Assembly (NCBI RefSeq): GCF_000348985.1
Contig: NC_035926.1
Location: 248,001-312,000, forward strand
Direction: 5' to 3'
DNA: 64,000 bases
Source of the DNA: Huiozyma naganishii CBS 8797
Taxonomy: Eukaryota; Ascomycota; Saccharomycetes; Saccharomycetales; Saccharomycetaceae
In this document: positions 10,255-22,000 of the stretch, one piece after another
Layout: every line of letters starts with the position of its first letter
Numbering within the stretch: the stretch's first letter is position 1
The notes under the pieces: model-generated
What the model saw: only the letters and a program-made list of their open reading frames with translations
What the model was told of the DNA's origin: nothing
Database searches by the model: none
Position numbers and translations under genes: made by a program

Positions 10255-12696
10255 ATGTTTCTGAATAGGTTAAGTGGCTTGAGAACAGGACCTTTGCGCT
10301 TTCGAAGCTTGGGTTCCCCAAGACTGAGTTTATGCCGAGCAAATCGGTTTGTTTCAAGCGAGATCCAGGCGAAGGATGAACAGGTTGGGGAATCCAACAC
10401 GGCTACAAATACAGGTGTCATCCTGAAGTCTGAGAGGGAAACTTTGGTGTATTTTGACAATGTGTACCCACGGGAACTGTCAGTTTGGAATCCGTTGCTG
10501 TGGTACAACTCTTTATTTGTAGATCAATCGCGGGAGGCCATACGATCCAGACTGGTCCGTTTGGCAAGTCCTCGAAGTGCACCCATCCCTGGACTTGAAT
10601 TACAATCTTCCATTCCCGTCAAAAGAGACGGTGGGGTTTTCGCTACTTTTTTGGTTCCCCGTCAGTACACTTTGGCAGAAGTTAATTCAATGATTTCGCA
10701 AAACACGGCAAATGAATCGTCAAAGAGTCCTTTTTCCTTCTTCACTACAATAGCTGCCTTCCCTGTTAAGGGTTCTCCTTGGATAGAAGATCTGAGGAGA
10801 ATTCCTAACAAGACTATTATTGTCAAATTCCAAGGCCCATCGTTGACCGAGGAAGAAATGTACCTACTGTTTAGAAGGTACGGCACTATAATCGATATAT
10901 ACCCACCGAAAGACACTGAAAATTTTGCCAAAGTAAGATACAGATCGTACCGGGGTGCAATCTGTGCCAAAAACTGTGTGTCCGGGATGGAAATAAACAA
11001 CACCGTTGTGCACATCCAATACGAAAAAGTAAAAAAGACTCCCTTTGTGACTAGCTTTTTTGTCAACCACACAAGAATCGCAGTACCTGTATTTTTTGCT
11101 TTGCTCTCCATCGTCGCTGTTCTTATTTTTGATCCGATTAGAGAGTTTTCCATTGAACAGAAAATTACTCACAGGTATTCCTTTTCCACAGAAAACTACT
11201 GGGTGAAGAAATTGAAGAACTTCACGAACTCTACTGTAACCCAATTCAAAAGTTACTGGACCGGTCACGGAGCCGAGCACCCAATGATTCATTTGTGGGG
11301 CGAACGTGTAGAAAGGGTTGAAGATTTGAAAATGTGGTTGGAAGAAAATTCAAACACTTTTGTGGTGATTAGAGGGCCAAGAGGCTCTGGAAAACGTGAA
11401 TTGGTGATGGAACATACCTTGAGAGAACGTGATAATGTCTTGTATTTTGACTGTGATCGTATTGTTAAATCGAGAACAGATTCAAAATTTTTGAAAAGCG
11501 TTGCCAATGAATTGGGCTATTTCCCAATTTTCCCTTGGATTAATTCTTTCACTACTATTATTGACTTGATGGTACAAGGTTTAACTGGTCAGAAAACCGG
11601 TCTTTCTGAGTCGAAGGAAGCCCAGTTTAGAAATATGCTAACCACCTCTTTACTAGCTGTAAGACGGATTGCCTTGAAGGGTTACAAGCAGAACGTTACT
11701 GAAAATAATGAAGTGGTAAATATCAAGGAAGAGGATTATTTGCAGCAGCATCCAGAGGCTAAGCCAGTAATTGTCATTGATAGGTTCGCTGGAAAATCAG
11801 ACATGAATGCATTTGTCTACAAAGAGCTGGCGGACTGGGCGGCTATGTTGGTCCAAATGAATATTGCTCATGTTATATTCCTGACAGAAACTATTGCGTC
11901 AGATGAGATCTTATCTGAGTCTTACCCAAATCAAGTGTTCAAGACGCTAATCCTTTCAGACGCCACGAAACTCAGCGCCAAGAAGTACGTTTTATCCCAA
12001 TTAGAGGACCATCATGAGATCCAGGACAAATCGAAAGATGAGAAAACCGTCCCTGATTTGAATCCCTCAGTAATAGAGGAGATTGATGAGGCACTGGATC
12101 CACTAGGAGGTAGAATGCTCGATCTACAGGCCTTTGTTCGCAGAGTCAAATCGGGGGAGGATCCATTAAAGGCACTGGAAAAAATGGTCGAGCAGGCTTC
12201 TGCGCAAATCACTCAAATATTCTTAAGCGACAAAGTTGATGGGGTCCAAAGTGCACAGGCATGGGAATTGATTGAAATGTTGAGCAAAACCCCCGTGATC
12301 TCGTTTAAGGATATCGTGTTTAAACCATTGTTCAAAGCTGCCCCTGAACTTGGTGTAATCCAACTGGAAAATAACGGCCTCGTTAGTGTTTCCAGGAACA
12401 GGGGTGTTTTGGAAGAAATCAGGCCTGCCAAACCTCTATTCAGGGCTGCATTCAGCTACCTGGTTCAAGACGATGAGCTGCATGTGGTTCTAAAGACACG
12501 TTACTTGCTTAGAGTAGTGGCTTTTGAAACCGGCCGCATCAAGAAATGGGAAGAGGAATTGAAACCGCTGGGTAAAATCGCTGATCAAAAGCTGTTCAAG
12601 TCAAGATTGGATTACCTATCTGGTAAAATCAAGGCCAGTAGCCAGGTAATCGACAGATGTGAGAGTGATATCAAGGATCTCTCTACGAAAAAGTAA
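10255..12696 (+). CDS. YME2: Mitochondrial inner-membrane protein Yme2/Rna12
   Basis: 813 residues from the ATG at 10255. The frame is open further upstream but without ATG, so 10255 is the first start; it gives an Arg/Ser/Leu-rich presequence (MFLNRLSGLRTGPLRFRSLG) suited to mitochondrial import. Seen in order: a single RRM-like domain (about 184-260, with IIVKFQGP and NFAKVRYRSYRGA), one membrane helix (about 270-290, PVFFALLSIVAVLIF), and a C-terminal P-loop domain with VIRGPRGSGKRELV (about 370-383). Family knowledge: Yme2 is an inner-membrane protein whose mutants raise mtDNA escape to the nucleus and change nucleoid structure. Gene order agrees (next to UBP15 and ATM1). Confidence 0.92.
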   Translation: MFLNRLSGLRTGPLRFRSLGSPRLSLCRANRFVSSEIQAKDEQVGESNTATNTGVILKSERETLVYFDNVYPRELSVWNPLLWYNSLFVDQSREAIRSRLVRLASPRSAPIPGLELQSSIPVKRDGGVFATFLVPRQYTLAEVNSMISQNTANESSKSPFSFFTTIAAFPVKGSPWIEDLRRIPNKTIIVKFQGPSLTEEEMYLLFRRYGTIIDIYPPKDTENFAKVRYRSYRGAICAKNCVSGMEINNTVVHIQYEKVKKTPFVTSFFVNHTRIAVPVFFALLSIVAVLIFDPIREFSIEQKITHRYSFSTENYWVKKLKNFTNSTVTQFKSYWTGHGAEHPMIHLWGERVERVEDLKMWLEENSNTFVVIRGPRGSGKRELVMEHTLRERDNVLYFDCDRIVKSRTDSKFLKSVANELGYFPIFPWINSFTTIIDLMVQGLTGQKTGLSESKEAQFRNMLTTSLLAVRRIALKGYKQNVTENNEVVNIKEEDYLQQHPEAKPVIVIDRFAGKSDMNAFVYKELADWAAMLVQMNIAHVIFLTETIASDEILSESYPNQVFKTLILSDATKLSAKKYVLSQLEDHHEIQDKSKDEKTVPDLNPSVIEEIDEALDPLGGRMLDLQAFVRRVKSGEDPLKALEKMVEQASAQITQIFLSDKVDGVQSAQAWELIEMLSKTPVISFKDIVFKPLFKAAPELGVIQLENNGLVSVSRNRGVLEEIRPAKPLFRAAFSYLVQDDELHVVLKTRYLLRVVAFETGRIKKWEEELKPLGKIADQKLFKSRLDYLSGKIKASSQVIDRCESDIKDLSTKK

Positions 12697-12910
12697 TTTT
12701 GGGACTTCGCGTTTTAACATTCTTGTATTTAATATATATTCAAGACATATTGTATATTCTCGAACTTGAATACCCCCCCTTTTTTTCAAAGAGCTTTTTA
12801 CAGTACTTAGGTAATAGTGTCACAAAATGTAGGTTAACCATTATACATTCAAAAACAAAAACCAACAATCAATAGATAACAGGACAAAAGTGCGCTTGTG
12901 TGTCAACGCT

Positions 12911-13504
12911 ATGCTTTCAGCGGTTCTCAGAGGAATAGGTTACTTGGCAAATTTATTCTTGATAATAGTTCCCACACTTTTCCTTCGGGTACTTCTGTAC
13001 ATGCGGTTTTCATTGGCGGTATATCATATGTTTTGGTTGATACGATCAGGGTGGAAATATGTCAAGTTAGCAAGTAATGAACTGCGTCACCACATTCGCA
13101 CCTGGGAAAAGGATAGTAACACAAAAGAGTTAGTGTTGAGATCGTATAGGGCATTTATAATAGAAGGAATTCGCAGTAGAGTACCGCCATATTGGAACAA
13201 GTTTTCTAAGCACTTGGCTGATCAGTATTTGATCATTGCGGGCCTTGAGCAAGGTGGAAGCTGGGCAGCAGTTGGTTATGCTACCAAAAGAGAGCAGCTA
13301 TACGGGGAAATGCAGGCGTTCTCAAATAGATCGCTTTATCCAAAAGCATCTTCAGTTAGTATATGGCCGGGCAGATTTGTCGGTCTTCCGAAAGTGGCTC
13401 CCAAAGAGCTTAGTGTCACAGGGAAAGGTGCAACACATCTCTTTACAGAATTAGATGCCACAAGCTATTCCAAAGGCACTTCACATCTCATTTCAGTTGA
13501 TTAG
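12911..13504 (+). CDS. Small membrane-type protein, not recognised
   Basis: 197 residues from the ATG at 12911; seven codons upstream are open but start with GTG. The N-terminal 50 residues are strongly hydrophobic (AVLRGIGYLANLFLIIVPTL, then LLYMRFSLAVYHMFWLI) and could form one or two membrane helices. The rest is soluble and basic, with RTWEKDSNTKELVLRSYRAF and a Ser/Thr-rich tail. S. cerevisiae has no gene between YME2 and ATM1, so this is an extra or lineage-specific gene by position. It is flanked by about 210 and 300 bp of intergenic sequence, normal for yeast. I recognise no family. Length, codon use and an ATG support a real gene, but an unconserved ORF is possible. Confidence 0.55.
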   Translation: MLSAVLRGIGYLANLFLIIVPTLFLRVLLYMRFSLAVYHMFWLIRSGWKYVKLASNELRHHIRTWEKDSNTKELVLRSYRAFIIEGIRSRVPPYWNKFSKHLADQYLIIAGLEQGGSWAAVGYATKREQLYGEMQAFSNRSLYPKASSVSIWPGRFVGLPKVAPKELSVTGKGATHLFTELDATSYSKGTSHLISVD

Positions 13505-13807
13505 GTGTTTCATAATAGTTTACTGTACAAATTGCATATAACCAAAACAGCACTGGATGGGATGGAGCGCGCTACTCATTACGCACTTGCCTTGATGGTC
13601 TTTTCTATACGACACCCATGATTTTGAAAGTGACTGAATAAGAAAAAAAAGACGTGAACTTTTTGTCGACGCTCTCTCTTTGAAGCAGAGAAGAATGTGT
13701 GGACTTTGGGGCGTCCTGTGTTTGTTAACTGGCCTTTGAGCGTGCTTTCTCCCCTTGTGTCGGTCGTTTTTACTTCTCAGTAGTCGTATATTTGATTTTG
13801 TCTGACG
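13505..13807. other. Intergenic region before ATM1
   Basis: 303 bp between the small membrane-type gene and ATM1. I see no RNA gene or repeat. It should contain the 3' end of the upstream gene and the ATM1 promoter; a run of A at about 13640 is the only notable feature. Confidence 0.4.
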
Positions 13808-15988
13808 ATGCAGGCCATGCGAGGATTGAGTAGCTTGTCTCATTTGGGACTTCGCAATGGTCTCACTGGTCATGGGCGAATTGTTTTAAGAAATAACTTG
13901 ATGCCATCCAGATCAAGTTTCACCTTGAAAAATGTCCCTAGAGCGAGACTTCTGAGCTCTAGTGTTGTTTCACAATTTCGTTTCGGAACCATACAACATT
14001 ACCAACACATGAAAAGAGATACAGGTGTCGATTCTGAAGACGCAGGACAAAAAACTATCAAAAAGGGACCAGCGGCCCCAACAAGTAAGAAAATTTCAGA
14101 GTCAGTTAGCAAAACAATACCTTCGGTATCGGAATTACGTATTCTAAGAGACCTGCTCAAATACATTTGGCCATCGGGTAATAATAAAGTAAAAAGTAGG
14201 GTGTTAATTGCTTTGTCTTTGCTTATAGGTGCTAAGGTTTTGAATGTCCAGGTTCCATTCTTCTTTAAACAGACTGTGGACTCTATGAATGTTGATTGGT
14301 CTGATGCTACTGTGGCTTTACCAGCTGCAATTGCGATGACTGTTCTTTCGTATGGTGTCGCAAGGTTTGGTGCGGTCTTGTTCGGAGAACTACGGAATGC
14401 AGTGTTTGCCAAAGTAGCTCAAAATGCCATTCGAACCGTATCGCTAGAAACTTTCAAACACCTAATGAAACTCGATTTGGGTTGGCATTTAACGCGACAA
14501 ACAGGTGGTATGACACGTGCAATGGACCGAGGTACAAAGGGTATCTCCTACGTTCTTAGCGCAATGGTGTTCCATATCATCCCCATCAGTTTTGAGATAT
14601 CTGTCGTTTGTGGTATATTGACACATCAGTTCGGTGCCCAATTCGCGGGGATTACATTCTTAACAATGATGTTGTATTCGATATTTACAATCCGAACGAC
14701 CGCATGGCGAACAGAATTTAGAAGGTCGGCGAATAGGGCAGATAATAAAGGTGCCAGCATCGCCCTGGACTCGTTGATCAACTTTGAGGCTGTTAAATAT
14801 TTCAATAACGAGTCATATTTGGCATCCAAATACAATAATGCATTGATGACGTATAGGGATGCCCAAATCAAAGTCTCGCAATCGTTGGCGTTTCTCAACT
14901 CAGGACAAAATCTGATTTTCACTTCAGCACTAACAGCAATGATGTACATGGGATGTACTGGTATCTTGGGTGGTAATTTGACTGTTGGTGATTTGGTCCT
15001 AATTAATCAGTTGGTGTTTCAGCTATCCGTTCCTCTCAACTTTCTTGGGAGTGTCTACCGTGAGTTGAAACAATCACTGATTGACATGGAATCCTTATTC
15101 AAGCTGAGACGCAACGAGGTAGTCATTAAGAACGTAGAGCAACCTAAAATGCTTCCTGCTGACGGTAAGCCCTTTGAAATCAGATTTGAAAATGTTACCT
15201 TTGGTTATGAACCTGATAGAACCATTTTGAAAAATGCAAGCTTTGTCATAGCAGCGGGAAAGAAGATTGCCATTGTGGGACCCTCGGGTAGTGGGAAATC
15301 CACGATTCTCAAGTTGGTATTCAGATTTTACGACCCACAAGAAGGTAGAATATTGATTAACGGTATTGACGTGAAGGAAATAGATTTGGACTCTTTAAGA
15401 AAAGTAATTGGTGTCGTACCGCAAGATACCCCATTATTTAATGACACCATATGGGAGAATGTTCGATTTGGGAGAATAGACGCTACGGATGAGGAAGTTT
15501 GGGCTGCTGTAGAAAAGGCACATCTCTCTCCCCTGATCAGTAAGCTTTCCAGAGGTACGGATACCATAGTCGGTGAGCGAGGACTCATGATCAGTGGTGG
15601 GGAAAAGCAGCGATTAGCAATTGCCCGTGTTCTCCTGAAGAACGCAGATATCATGTTTTTCGACGAAGCAACGAGTGCTCTGGACACCCACACAGAGCAA
15701 AACTTGTTAAAGACTATTCGTGCAAATTTTAAGACAGGAAGCAAGACGAGTATTTACATCGCGCATCGTCTCAGAACAATTGCTGACGCAGATAAGATCA
15801 TAGTGCTGGAAGACGGGTCCGTCAAAGAGGAGGGTACACACACCGAGCTACTCGCAAGGGACCACTCACTGTACAAAGATCTATGGGACATCCAGGAGAA
15901 CCTTGAAGTTATTGAGGAGGAGTTGGGACTGGACAGCTCTGAAGCGGACTCGCAACTGTCGCCGGGCGAAGACTGCACTGCTCAGTAG
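13808..15988 (+). CDS. ATM1: Mitochondrial ABC transporter Atm1
   Basis: 726 residues (S. cerevisiae about 690). A basic, Ser-rich N-terminus with few acidic residues acts as presequence. A six-helix ABC membrane domain (about 115-420) follows, then one nucleotide-binding domain: Walker [10 protein letters not shown] (about 491), ABC signature [16 protein letters not shown], Walker [14 protein letters not shown] and H-loop YIAHRL. It is a half-transporter that works as a homodimer in the inner membrane and exports a sulfur/glutathione compound needed for cytosolic Fe-S cluster assembly. The gene order YME2, ATM1, ADE4 is as in S. cerevisiae. The Met at 13808 is the first ATG of the frame. Confidence 0.97.
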   Translation: MQAMRGLSSLSHLGLRNGLTGHGRIVLRNNLMPSRSSFTLKNVPRARLLSSSVVSQFRFGTIQHYQHMKRDTGVDSEDAGQKTIKKGPAAPTSKKISESVSKTIPSVSELRILRDLLKYIWPSGNNKVKSRVLIALSLLIGAKVLNVQVPFFFKQTVDSMNVDWSDATVALPAAIAMTVLSYGVARFGAVLFGELRNAVFAKVAQNAIRTVSLETFKHLMKLDLGWHLTRQTGGMTRAMDRGTKGISYVLSAMVFHIIPISFEISVVCGILTHQFGAQFAGITFLTMMLYSIFTIRTTAWRTEFRRSANRADNKGASIALDSLINFEAVKYFNNESYLASKYNNALMTYRDAQIKVSQSLAFLNSGQNLIFTSALTAMMYMGCTGILGGNLTVGDLVLINQLVFQLSVPLNFLGSVYRELKQSLIDMESLFKLRRNEVVIKNVEQPKMLPADGKPFEIRFENVTFGYEPDRTILKNASFVIAAGKKIAIVGPSGSGKSTILKLVFRFYDPQEGRILINGIDVKEIDLDSLRKVIGVVPQDTPLFNDTIWENVRFGRIDATDEEVWAAVEKAHLSPLISKLSRGTDTIVGERGLMISGGEKQRLAIARVLLKNADIMFFDEATSALDTHTEQNLLKTIRANFKTGSKTSIYIAHRLRTIADADKIIVLEDGSVKEEGTHTELLARDHSLYKDLWDIQENLEVIEEELGLDSSEADSQLSPGEDCTAQ

Positions 15989-16013
15989 TTTTGCATCGGA
16001 TTGACTACTCCCT

Positions 16014-16030
16014 CACGTGGATGCTGACTC
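16014..16030. promoter_or_regulatory. CACGTG and TGACTC sites upstream of ADE4
   Basis: CACGTG (16014-16019) is a Cbf1/Pho4-type E-box. TGACTC (16025-16030) is the core bound by Bas1 (with Pho2) and Gcn4. Both lie about 200 bp before the ADE4 ATG. In S. cerevisiae ADE4 is activated by Bas1/Pho2 when adenine is short and by Gcn4, so this site fits the expected control. An AT-rich tattataaaa run at about 16096 could be the TATA element. Confidence 0.5.
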
Positions 16031-16228
16031 CGTCTCGAGAAATTGATTTCCGAGAAAAAAATAAAAAACGAAGAGTCGGAATCATTTGTGATTAATATTA
16101 TAAAATAGGGCCCGCATCACCATCGTTACCGTTTCTCAGTTCCTTCCATACCAGTTTACTAAGTGTATACACCTGTATTCCTACTGGTACTATCACAGTG
16201 GAACAGCGTACAAGAAAAAAGAGGAGCG

Positions 16229-17761
16229 ATGTGTGGTATATTAGGTATAGTGTTGGCTGATCAGAATCGTCCTGTGGCCCCAGAGTTGTGCGATGGGTGT
16301 ATCTTCTTACAGCATAGAGGCCAAGATGCCGCCGGTATTGCGACGTGTGGTGAACGTGGTAGGATCTACCAATGTAAGGGTAACGGTATGGCTAGAGACG
16401 TCTTTACACAGAACAGGGTGGCAGGGCTCTCTGGTGCGATGGGGATCGGTCATTTAAGGTACCCTACTGCAGGGTCATCTGCCAACTCCGAGGCCCAGCC
16501 ATTCTATGTTAACAGTCCGTACGGGATTAATTTGGCACACAATGGTAATCTTGTGAACACAGTCTCCTTGAACAGATACATGGATGAGGACGTCCATAGG
16601 CATATAAATACTGACAGCGATTCTGAACTTCTCTTGAACATATTTGCAGCCGAACTGGAAAAACATAACAAGTACAGGGTTAACAACGAAGATGTCTTCC
16701 ATGCTTTGGAAGGTGTCTATCGACTGTGTCGCGGTGGGTATGCCTGTGTTGGTATGCTGGCAGGGTTTGCCATGTTTGGGTTTAGGGACCCTAATGGGAT
16801 CAGACCGCTCCTTTTCGGTGAGAGGGAAAACGCAGATGGGACGAAAGATTACATGCTAGCTTCTGAGAGTGTTGTACTCAAAGCCCACAATTTTAGTAAA
16901 TTCCGTGATTTGCTTCCTGGTGAGGCAGTAATCATTCCAAAGGATCCAAAGGCAGGGCCACCTGAATTCAAACAGGTTGTTCCTATCAACTCTTACAGAC
17001 CTGATCTCTTTGAATACGTCTACTTTGCCAGGCCGGATAGTGTCCTGGATGGGATTTCCGTTTATCATACAAGATTGGCCATGGGTGTCAAACTGGCTGA
17101 AAACATCAAAAGACGTCTGGCTGCGGATGAGGTCGATGTCGTGATGGCTGTCCCTGACACAGCGAGAACATGTGCCTTGCAGTGTGCGAACACTCTAGGG
17201 AAGCCATATCGTGAGGGTTTTGTTAAGAACAGATATGTCGGTAGAACCTTTATCATGCCAAATCAAAAAGAGCGTGTCTCCTCTGTGCGGAGAAAACTGA
17301 ACGCTATGGATTCCGAATTCAGAGGGAAGAATGTGTTGATTGTTGATGATTCGATTGTGAGAGGTACTACTTCGATCGAAATTGTTAACATGGCCAGAGA
17401 ATGCGGTGCCAAGAAGGTTTTCTTTGCATCCGCCGCTCCCGCAATCAGATACAATCACATTTATGGTATCGATTTGACCGACAACAAGAACCTGATTGCA
17501 TACAACAAGAGTGAAAGTGAGGTCGCCACAGCTTTAGGGTGTGATGAAGTGATCTACCAAACGTTAGAGGACTTGGTTGACTGTTGCACGACCGAAAAGA
17601 TTCAAAATTTCGAAGTCGGTGTATTCACAGGAAACTACGTTACAGGTGTTGAGGACGGGTACTTAAACGAGCTGGAGCGGGTTCGTGCCCTGAATGCGAA
17701 AGCACCCGGCGGCATCAAGGCAGCCGTCGACGTTGGACTGTATAATTCCGCAGATTACTGA
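16229..17761 (+). CDS. ADE4: Amidophosphoribosyltransferase (PRPP amidotransferase)
   Basis: 510 residues from 16229, the S. cerevisiae length. The frame is open upstream from a GTG, but MCGILGIVL at 16229 is the true start because Cys2 must become the N-terminal nucleophile of the class II glutamine amidotransferase domain after Met removal. This domain covers about residues 2-250. The PRTase domain follows with the PRPP loop VLIVDDSIVRGTTSIEIV. The enzyme makes 5-phosphoribosylamine from PRPP and glutamine, the first step of purine synthesis, in the cytosol. Bas1/Gcn4-type sites stand upstream. Confidence 0.97.
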   Translation: MCGILGIVLADQNRPVAPELCDGCIFLQHRGQDAAGIATCGERGRIYQCKGNGMARDVFTQNRVAGLSGAMGIGHLRYPTAGSSANSEAQPFYVNSPYGINLAHNGNLVNTVSLNRYMDEDVHRHINTDSDSELLLNIFAAELEKHNKYRVNNEDVFHALEGVYRLCRGGYACVGMLAGFAMFGFRDPNGIRPLLFGERENADGTKDYMLASESVVLKAHNFSKFRDLLPGEAVIIPKDPKAGPPEFKQVVPINSYRPDLFEYVYFARPDSVLDGISVYHTRLAMGVKLAENIKRRLAADEVDVVMAVPDTARTCALQCANTLGKPYREGFVKNRYVGRTFIMPNQKERVSSVRRKLNAMDSEFRGKNVLIVDDSIVRGTTSIEIVNMARECGAKKVFFASAAPAIRYNHIYGIDLTDNKNLIAYNKSESEVATALGCDEVIYQTLEDLVDCCTTEKIQNFEVGVFTGNYVTGVEDGYLNELERVRALNAKAPGGIKAAVDVGLYNSADY

Positions 17762-17981
17762 TTATAAGTCAGGAGATATAGGTGGTTCGGGCAGGCCATA
17801 TGTAAGTGCATATAAATTTCATATAGACTCCATCTATCTTTGGATTAGAAATCTTGTTTTCGGGCTATTTTTGATTGCATCTTGTTCTTCGAGAGCTGAA
17901 AACGAGGAAACACTCGAATTTTGATATAAATCAACAAACTCCATCGCAAGCGGCTCGAGCACTGAGGAACTGGTCAAGAAA

Positions 17982-18863
17982 ATGAGCAACACATGGGATG
18001 AGTTGCTGAATTATGGCTACTCGAAACCAGTGGAAGCCAAGCCAATCATTGTTGTAATATCTCCACATGAAGAAACTTTGGTTGAATTCCAAAAGATGAT
18101 CTCGCCATTTGTCCAAAAGCAGCAAAGGGAAAGAGCATCAAGGCTCTTTGGGTATTGCGATCTCGTTCTCGATAAAGATAGCGGTAACGGCAGAAGCGGT
18201 GCGGAACTGGCACTATACACAGTACTCAGGAACGACAGATGGGATTCGCTCCCGATGTTGAAGTCGCTCTTGGGCACATCGCTGCAAGACAGCTCACAGA
18301 TAACGAGGTGGTATGTGGTTTTGGACTGGGCCCAGGATTTCCAGAGGCAATGGTTACAGTATCTGGAGATGTGCCGCGAGAAATTGACTCCTTTAACACT
18401 GTCCTTAAATGTCGTGTGTATCAATTCGCATCACATCTACTTTTTACAGGAAAACATTGCCGCTTGGGAAAACTACCACACTGACTACATTCAACAGAGC
18501 TTGCGCACGTTTTGTCTACAAGCGCACGGAAGTCTCGTCTACTTGGACGAGAACCCATCAGTTAATTTTATTGAGAAATTGTTACTAAACCGCATTTTAG
18601 AGTCCGATACTGAATTGGTCAAGCCAGAGAAGATTGTCGTACCTCAAGATTCCGATTCTTACAGACTAATTCAAACCTTGGACGAATCCTTCGACCCGAT
18701 CACCCTTACAACCTCGAAGTACCAAAATATTATCCCCCAAGGTAGTCAGAAATCGCATAATTTAACCGTGGAGAATGAAATACCAGAAGAACCTGTCCAA
18801 GTGCCGTCCGTACAGGAAGTACTTGCCCAATTGTATACCTCGAGGCGGTATCAACGGACCTGA
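17982..18863 (+). CDS. DYN3: Dynein light intermediate chain
   Basis: 293 residues (S. cerevisiae about 312). The protein is divergent and has no intact P-loop, as is usual for the yeast light intermediate chain; a WYVVLDWAQDFQRQWLQYLE stretch (about 107-126) fits the family pattern around the second GTPase-like strand. Identification leans on gene order: ADE4, then DYN3, then (with TAF1 between) LIP1. The dynein complex moves nuclei along cytoplasmic microtubules. JNM1, a dynactin subunit, is also present in this window, so the pathway appears intact in this species. TAF1 follows 164 bp downstream on the same strand. Confidence 0.8.
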   Translation: MSNTWDELLNYGYSKPVEAKPIIVVISPHEETLVEFQKMISPFVQKQQRERASRLFGYCDLVLDKDSGNGRSGAELALYTVLRNDRWDSLPMLKSLLGTSLQDSSQITRWYVVLDWAQDFQRQWLQYLEMCREKLTPLTLSLNVVCINSHHIYFLQENIAAWENYHTDYIQQSLRTFCLQAHGSLVYLDENPSVNFIEKLLLNRILESDTELVKPEKIVVPQDSDSYRLIQTLDESFDPITLTTSKYQNIIPQGSQKSHNLTVENEIPEEPVQVPSVQEVLAQLYTSRRYQRT

Positions 18864-19027
18864 TGTTAGTTGTGTGGATGTCATGTTCTACGATCATCCT
18901 AGTTTCTCTTATTGAAAATTCGAACAAGTGATTGTTCACAGGATATTAGGACAGTAGGACAGAGGGTATATTACGGCCAGGGAATACACAAGGAGAGCTC
19001 GAAGCTGGTCTGCGTGGTGTGATATCA

Positions 19028-22000
19028 ATGGCAGGTAGTAAAGCTCCTTCCTCTAACGCGAAAAAAGCGAGCAAAAGTTCCGCCAATAACGATCTAACAA
19101 ATGAGGATGAGGCCTATGACGCTATATTCAATGGAGAGTTCGGGTCCATGGAGGTGGGTTCGTTCATCAACGGGAAGGATGCCGAAGGAGCAACAGAGCA
19201 TTTACCTGACGCGGTGGACTTTGAGGATGAGGACGAACTAGCGGATGAGGAAGATCCGGACATCGATGGTCCAGGAGCTGTGCATGGTGGTAGCAACGGC
19301 AGTGGTCAGAAACATATGACGGCAGTGGACTCCAGCGCATCAATAATTGACTATGGTTCCTCTCATTTAGTCATGGAGGACTTTCAAAATGGAAATTCTA
19401 TGCAAGACGTCAAGATGGATGATCACTTCAGTAGACCCAGGACACATAGCGAAGAATTCATGGCCGTTATTTCCCATGACGAAAGAGCTTTGGATGGAGA
19501 TAATCTAGGAGCAAATGAAGATGTGTTTCAAAACGAAAATAACGCTTTATTTATGGGTATGGACAACACTTCGATGACTTTCATGGACAATACAGCGGCA
19601 TCCTATGACATATTTAATATGGGGGACGGGCAACGACCTCATTATGAGCAGCAGCAGCAGCTAAGTTTATCTGAGGGACAGATGCGTCGTTCGTCGAGTC
19701 ATCAAATGCCGGTAAATGATGAAGCCATCAGACAGAGGAAGATGAAAAATAAAGCCGATAGGGAGAGGAGGCTACTGAAGTATTATTTCCCTGACTTTAA
19801 GAAGGGTAAAATCATGAAGTGGAACAGGTGCATTTATAGAAAAAAATTTCCTTACCCTTGGTATAGAGATGTGTTCCATAAGCAGCCAAAACCTTTATTT
19901 CCAGTGAACTTGAAAATCAAAGTACAGCCAGACCAGAAAAGAATATTCAATACCGTGGATTATTCAACGCTAGTACAAAATAGGAAGCATAGAAACAGTC
20001 TATTGAATGTGACACCCGATGGATTTCAAAGCGAGGATATCGACAATGAGGAGCAACGGCCGGCTGATAATAAAACGATACCGGAAGACTTGCTGATAGC
20101 GACTGATTCTTGGGATCAAGATAAGATAATTGATAATTCCAGCTCTCCGACACCGTCAGTCATAATTAAGGACTTAACCAAAAACAACTTGCTGGATGAT
20201 AATGAATCAGATTGGGATTGGGATCCGCATGACTTGGTCGACGCCAAACTCCACACGGCAAAGGTGGCAGAGTTAGATATGAACGATGAGAAGTTACTCT
20301 TGTTACTAAACAAACCTACTGGCAGCAATACTGCCAGTAGAAAACTGGGCCATTGGAATTCGTCTGCGTTAGAAATACCGAGCACTGATAAGTTGCTATC
20401 GCAAAAATTCAACATCTCGAATGACCACACTTATGCAATCCTTAAACATACACACCAGCCAAAGATTCGTGCTACGATATCCAATTTGAATATAGAGCAC
20501 TCGAAACCAGCTTCGAACTTGCAGTCGCCGTTTTACAAGGTTAACTTGCTGCGGAACGAACTACGGTTTTTCCACAGGCCTAGATTTGGTGAACAAATAC
20601 AGTATGGTAGTGTGATTACATTCAATAGATTGAAGACACGTAAGCGTAAGAGAGACAAGGGTAAAGATGTCAAGGAATCATTTGGCACATCCCAGGATCT
20701 AACGGTAGGAGACACGGCTCCTGTATACCTGATGGAGTACTCCGAACAAACACCATTGGCTCTTTCGAAGTTTGGTATGGCTAACAAGCTTATTAATTAC
20801 TACAGAAAGACTTCGGAAGAGGATACTCTGCGCCCAAAACTTTCTGTTGGTGAGACACATGTTCTAGGTGTACAGGATAAGTCCCCATTTTGGAATTTTG
20901 GTTTTGTGGAACCTGGGCACATTGTACCAACATTGTATAATAACATGATACGTGCACCGGTGTTCAAGCACGAGGTTTCCGGTACTGACTTCCTGATGGT
21001 CAGAAGTACTGGGCACGGCGTTAACAGCAGGTTTTTCTTAAGAAATATCAACCATCTGTTCACAGTAGGCCAAACTCTCCCTGTTGAAGAAATTCCAGGT
21101 CCAAATTCTAGAAAGGTTACCTCTATGAGGGCTACCAGGTTGAGAATGATTGTCTATAGGATTTTAAACAGAGTGCCAGCGCGGGCTATCTCTATTGAGC
21201 CTATTACAAAGCATTTCCCAGATCAAGACTACGGGCAAAACAGGCAAAAGATCAAAGAGTTTATGAAATACCAAAGAGACGGGCCAGATAAAGGTTTGTG
21301 GAAATTGAAGGAAGGCGAGCCCTTACTGGACAACGAAAACACGAAAAAACTGATGTCTCCAGAGCAGATTTCAGAAGTTGAGTCCATGAGCCATGCACTC
21401 CAATTCATGGAGGACAATGAGAATTATAATTTTGATGAGAAGTTGCTCAAGCTTGAAGAGGAACTCTTGCCCTGGAACATCACTAGGAATTTCATCAACT
21501 CAACCCAAATGCGTGCCATGGTGCAAATTCATGGTGCTGGTGACCCAACTGGTTGCGGTGAAGGTTTCTCTTTTCTGAAAACCTCGATGAAGGGTGGATT
21601 TGTCAGGTCTAATTCCGAGACCCCTGGCGCTGACAAAGGTAGTAGTAAGCAGAATTCTCACACTTACAATGTTGTCCAGCAGCAAAAAGTGTATAACGAG
21701 GAGATTGCCCGTACTTGGTATACCCATGCAAAAAGTCTGAGCGTGACAAATCCGTTCGAAGAGATAGATGATTTGGATATGGTGAACCCAACCAACTCGC
21801 ATGTCCGTACCCGTTCAGCGGACGGCAAAATACTAAGGATCATCCGTAAAACGAGGGATGCAAACGGTATTATACAGAGGCAGACTGTCGTGATACGTGA
21901 TCCAAGAGTCATTAAAGGTTATCTAAAGGGTAAGGAGAGAAGAAAAGAGGCCAAGTTAGACGTGAATAAGCTACTAGAGGAGGATGCAGCGAACATTAAT

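Noticed and set aside
16163..16228. N-terminal extension of ADE4
   Set aside because: It begins with GTG and would bury the catalytic Cys that must be at position 2.
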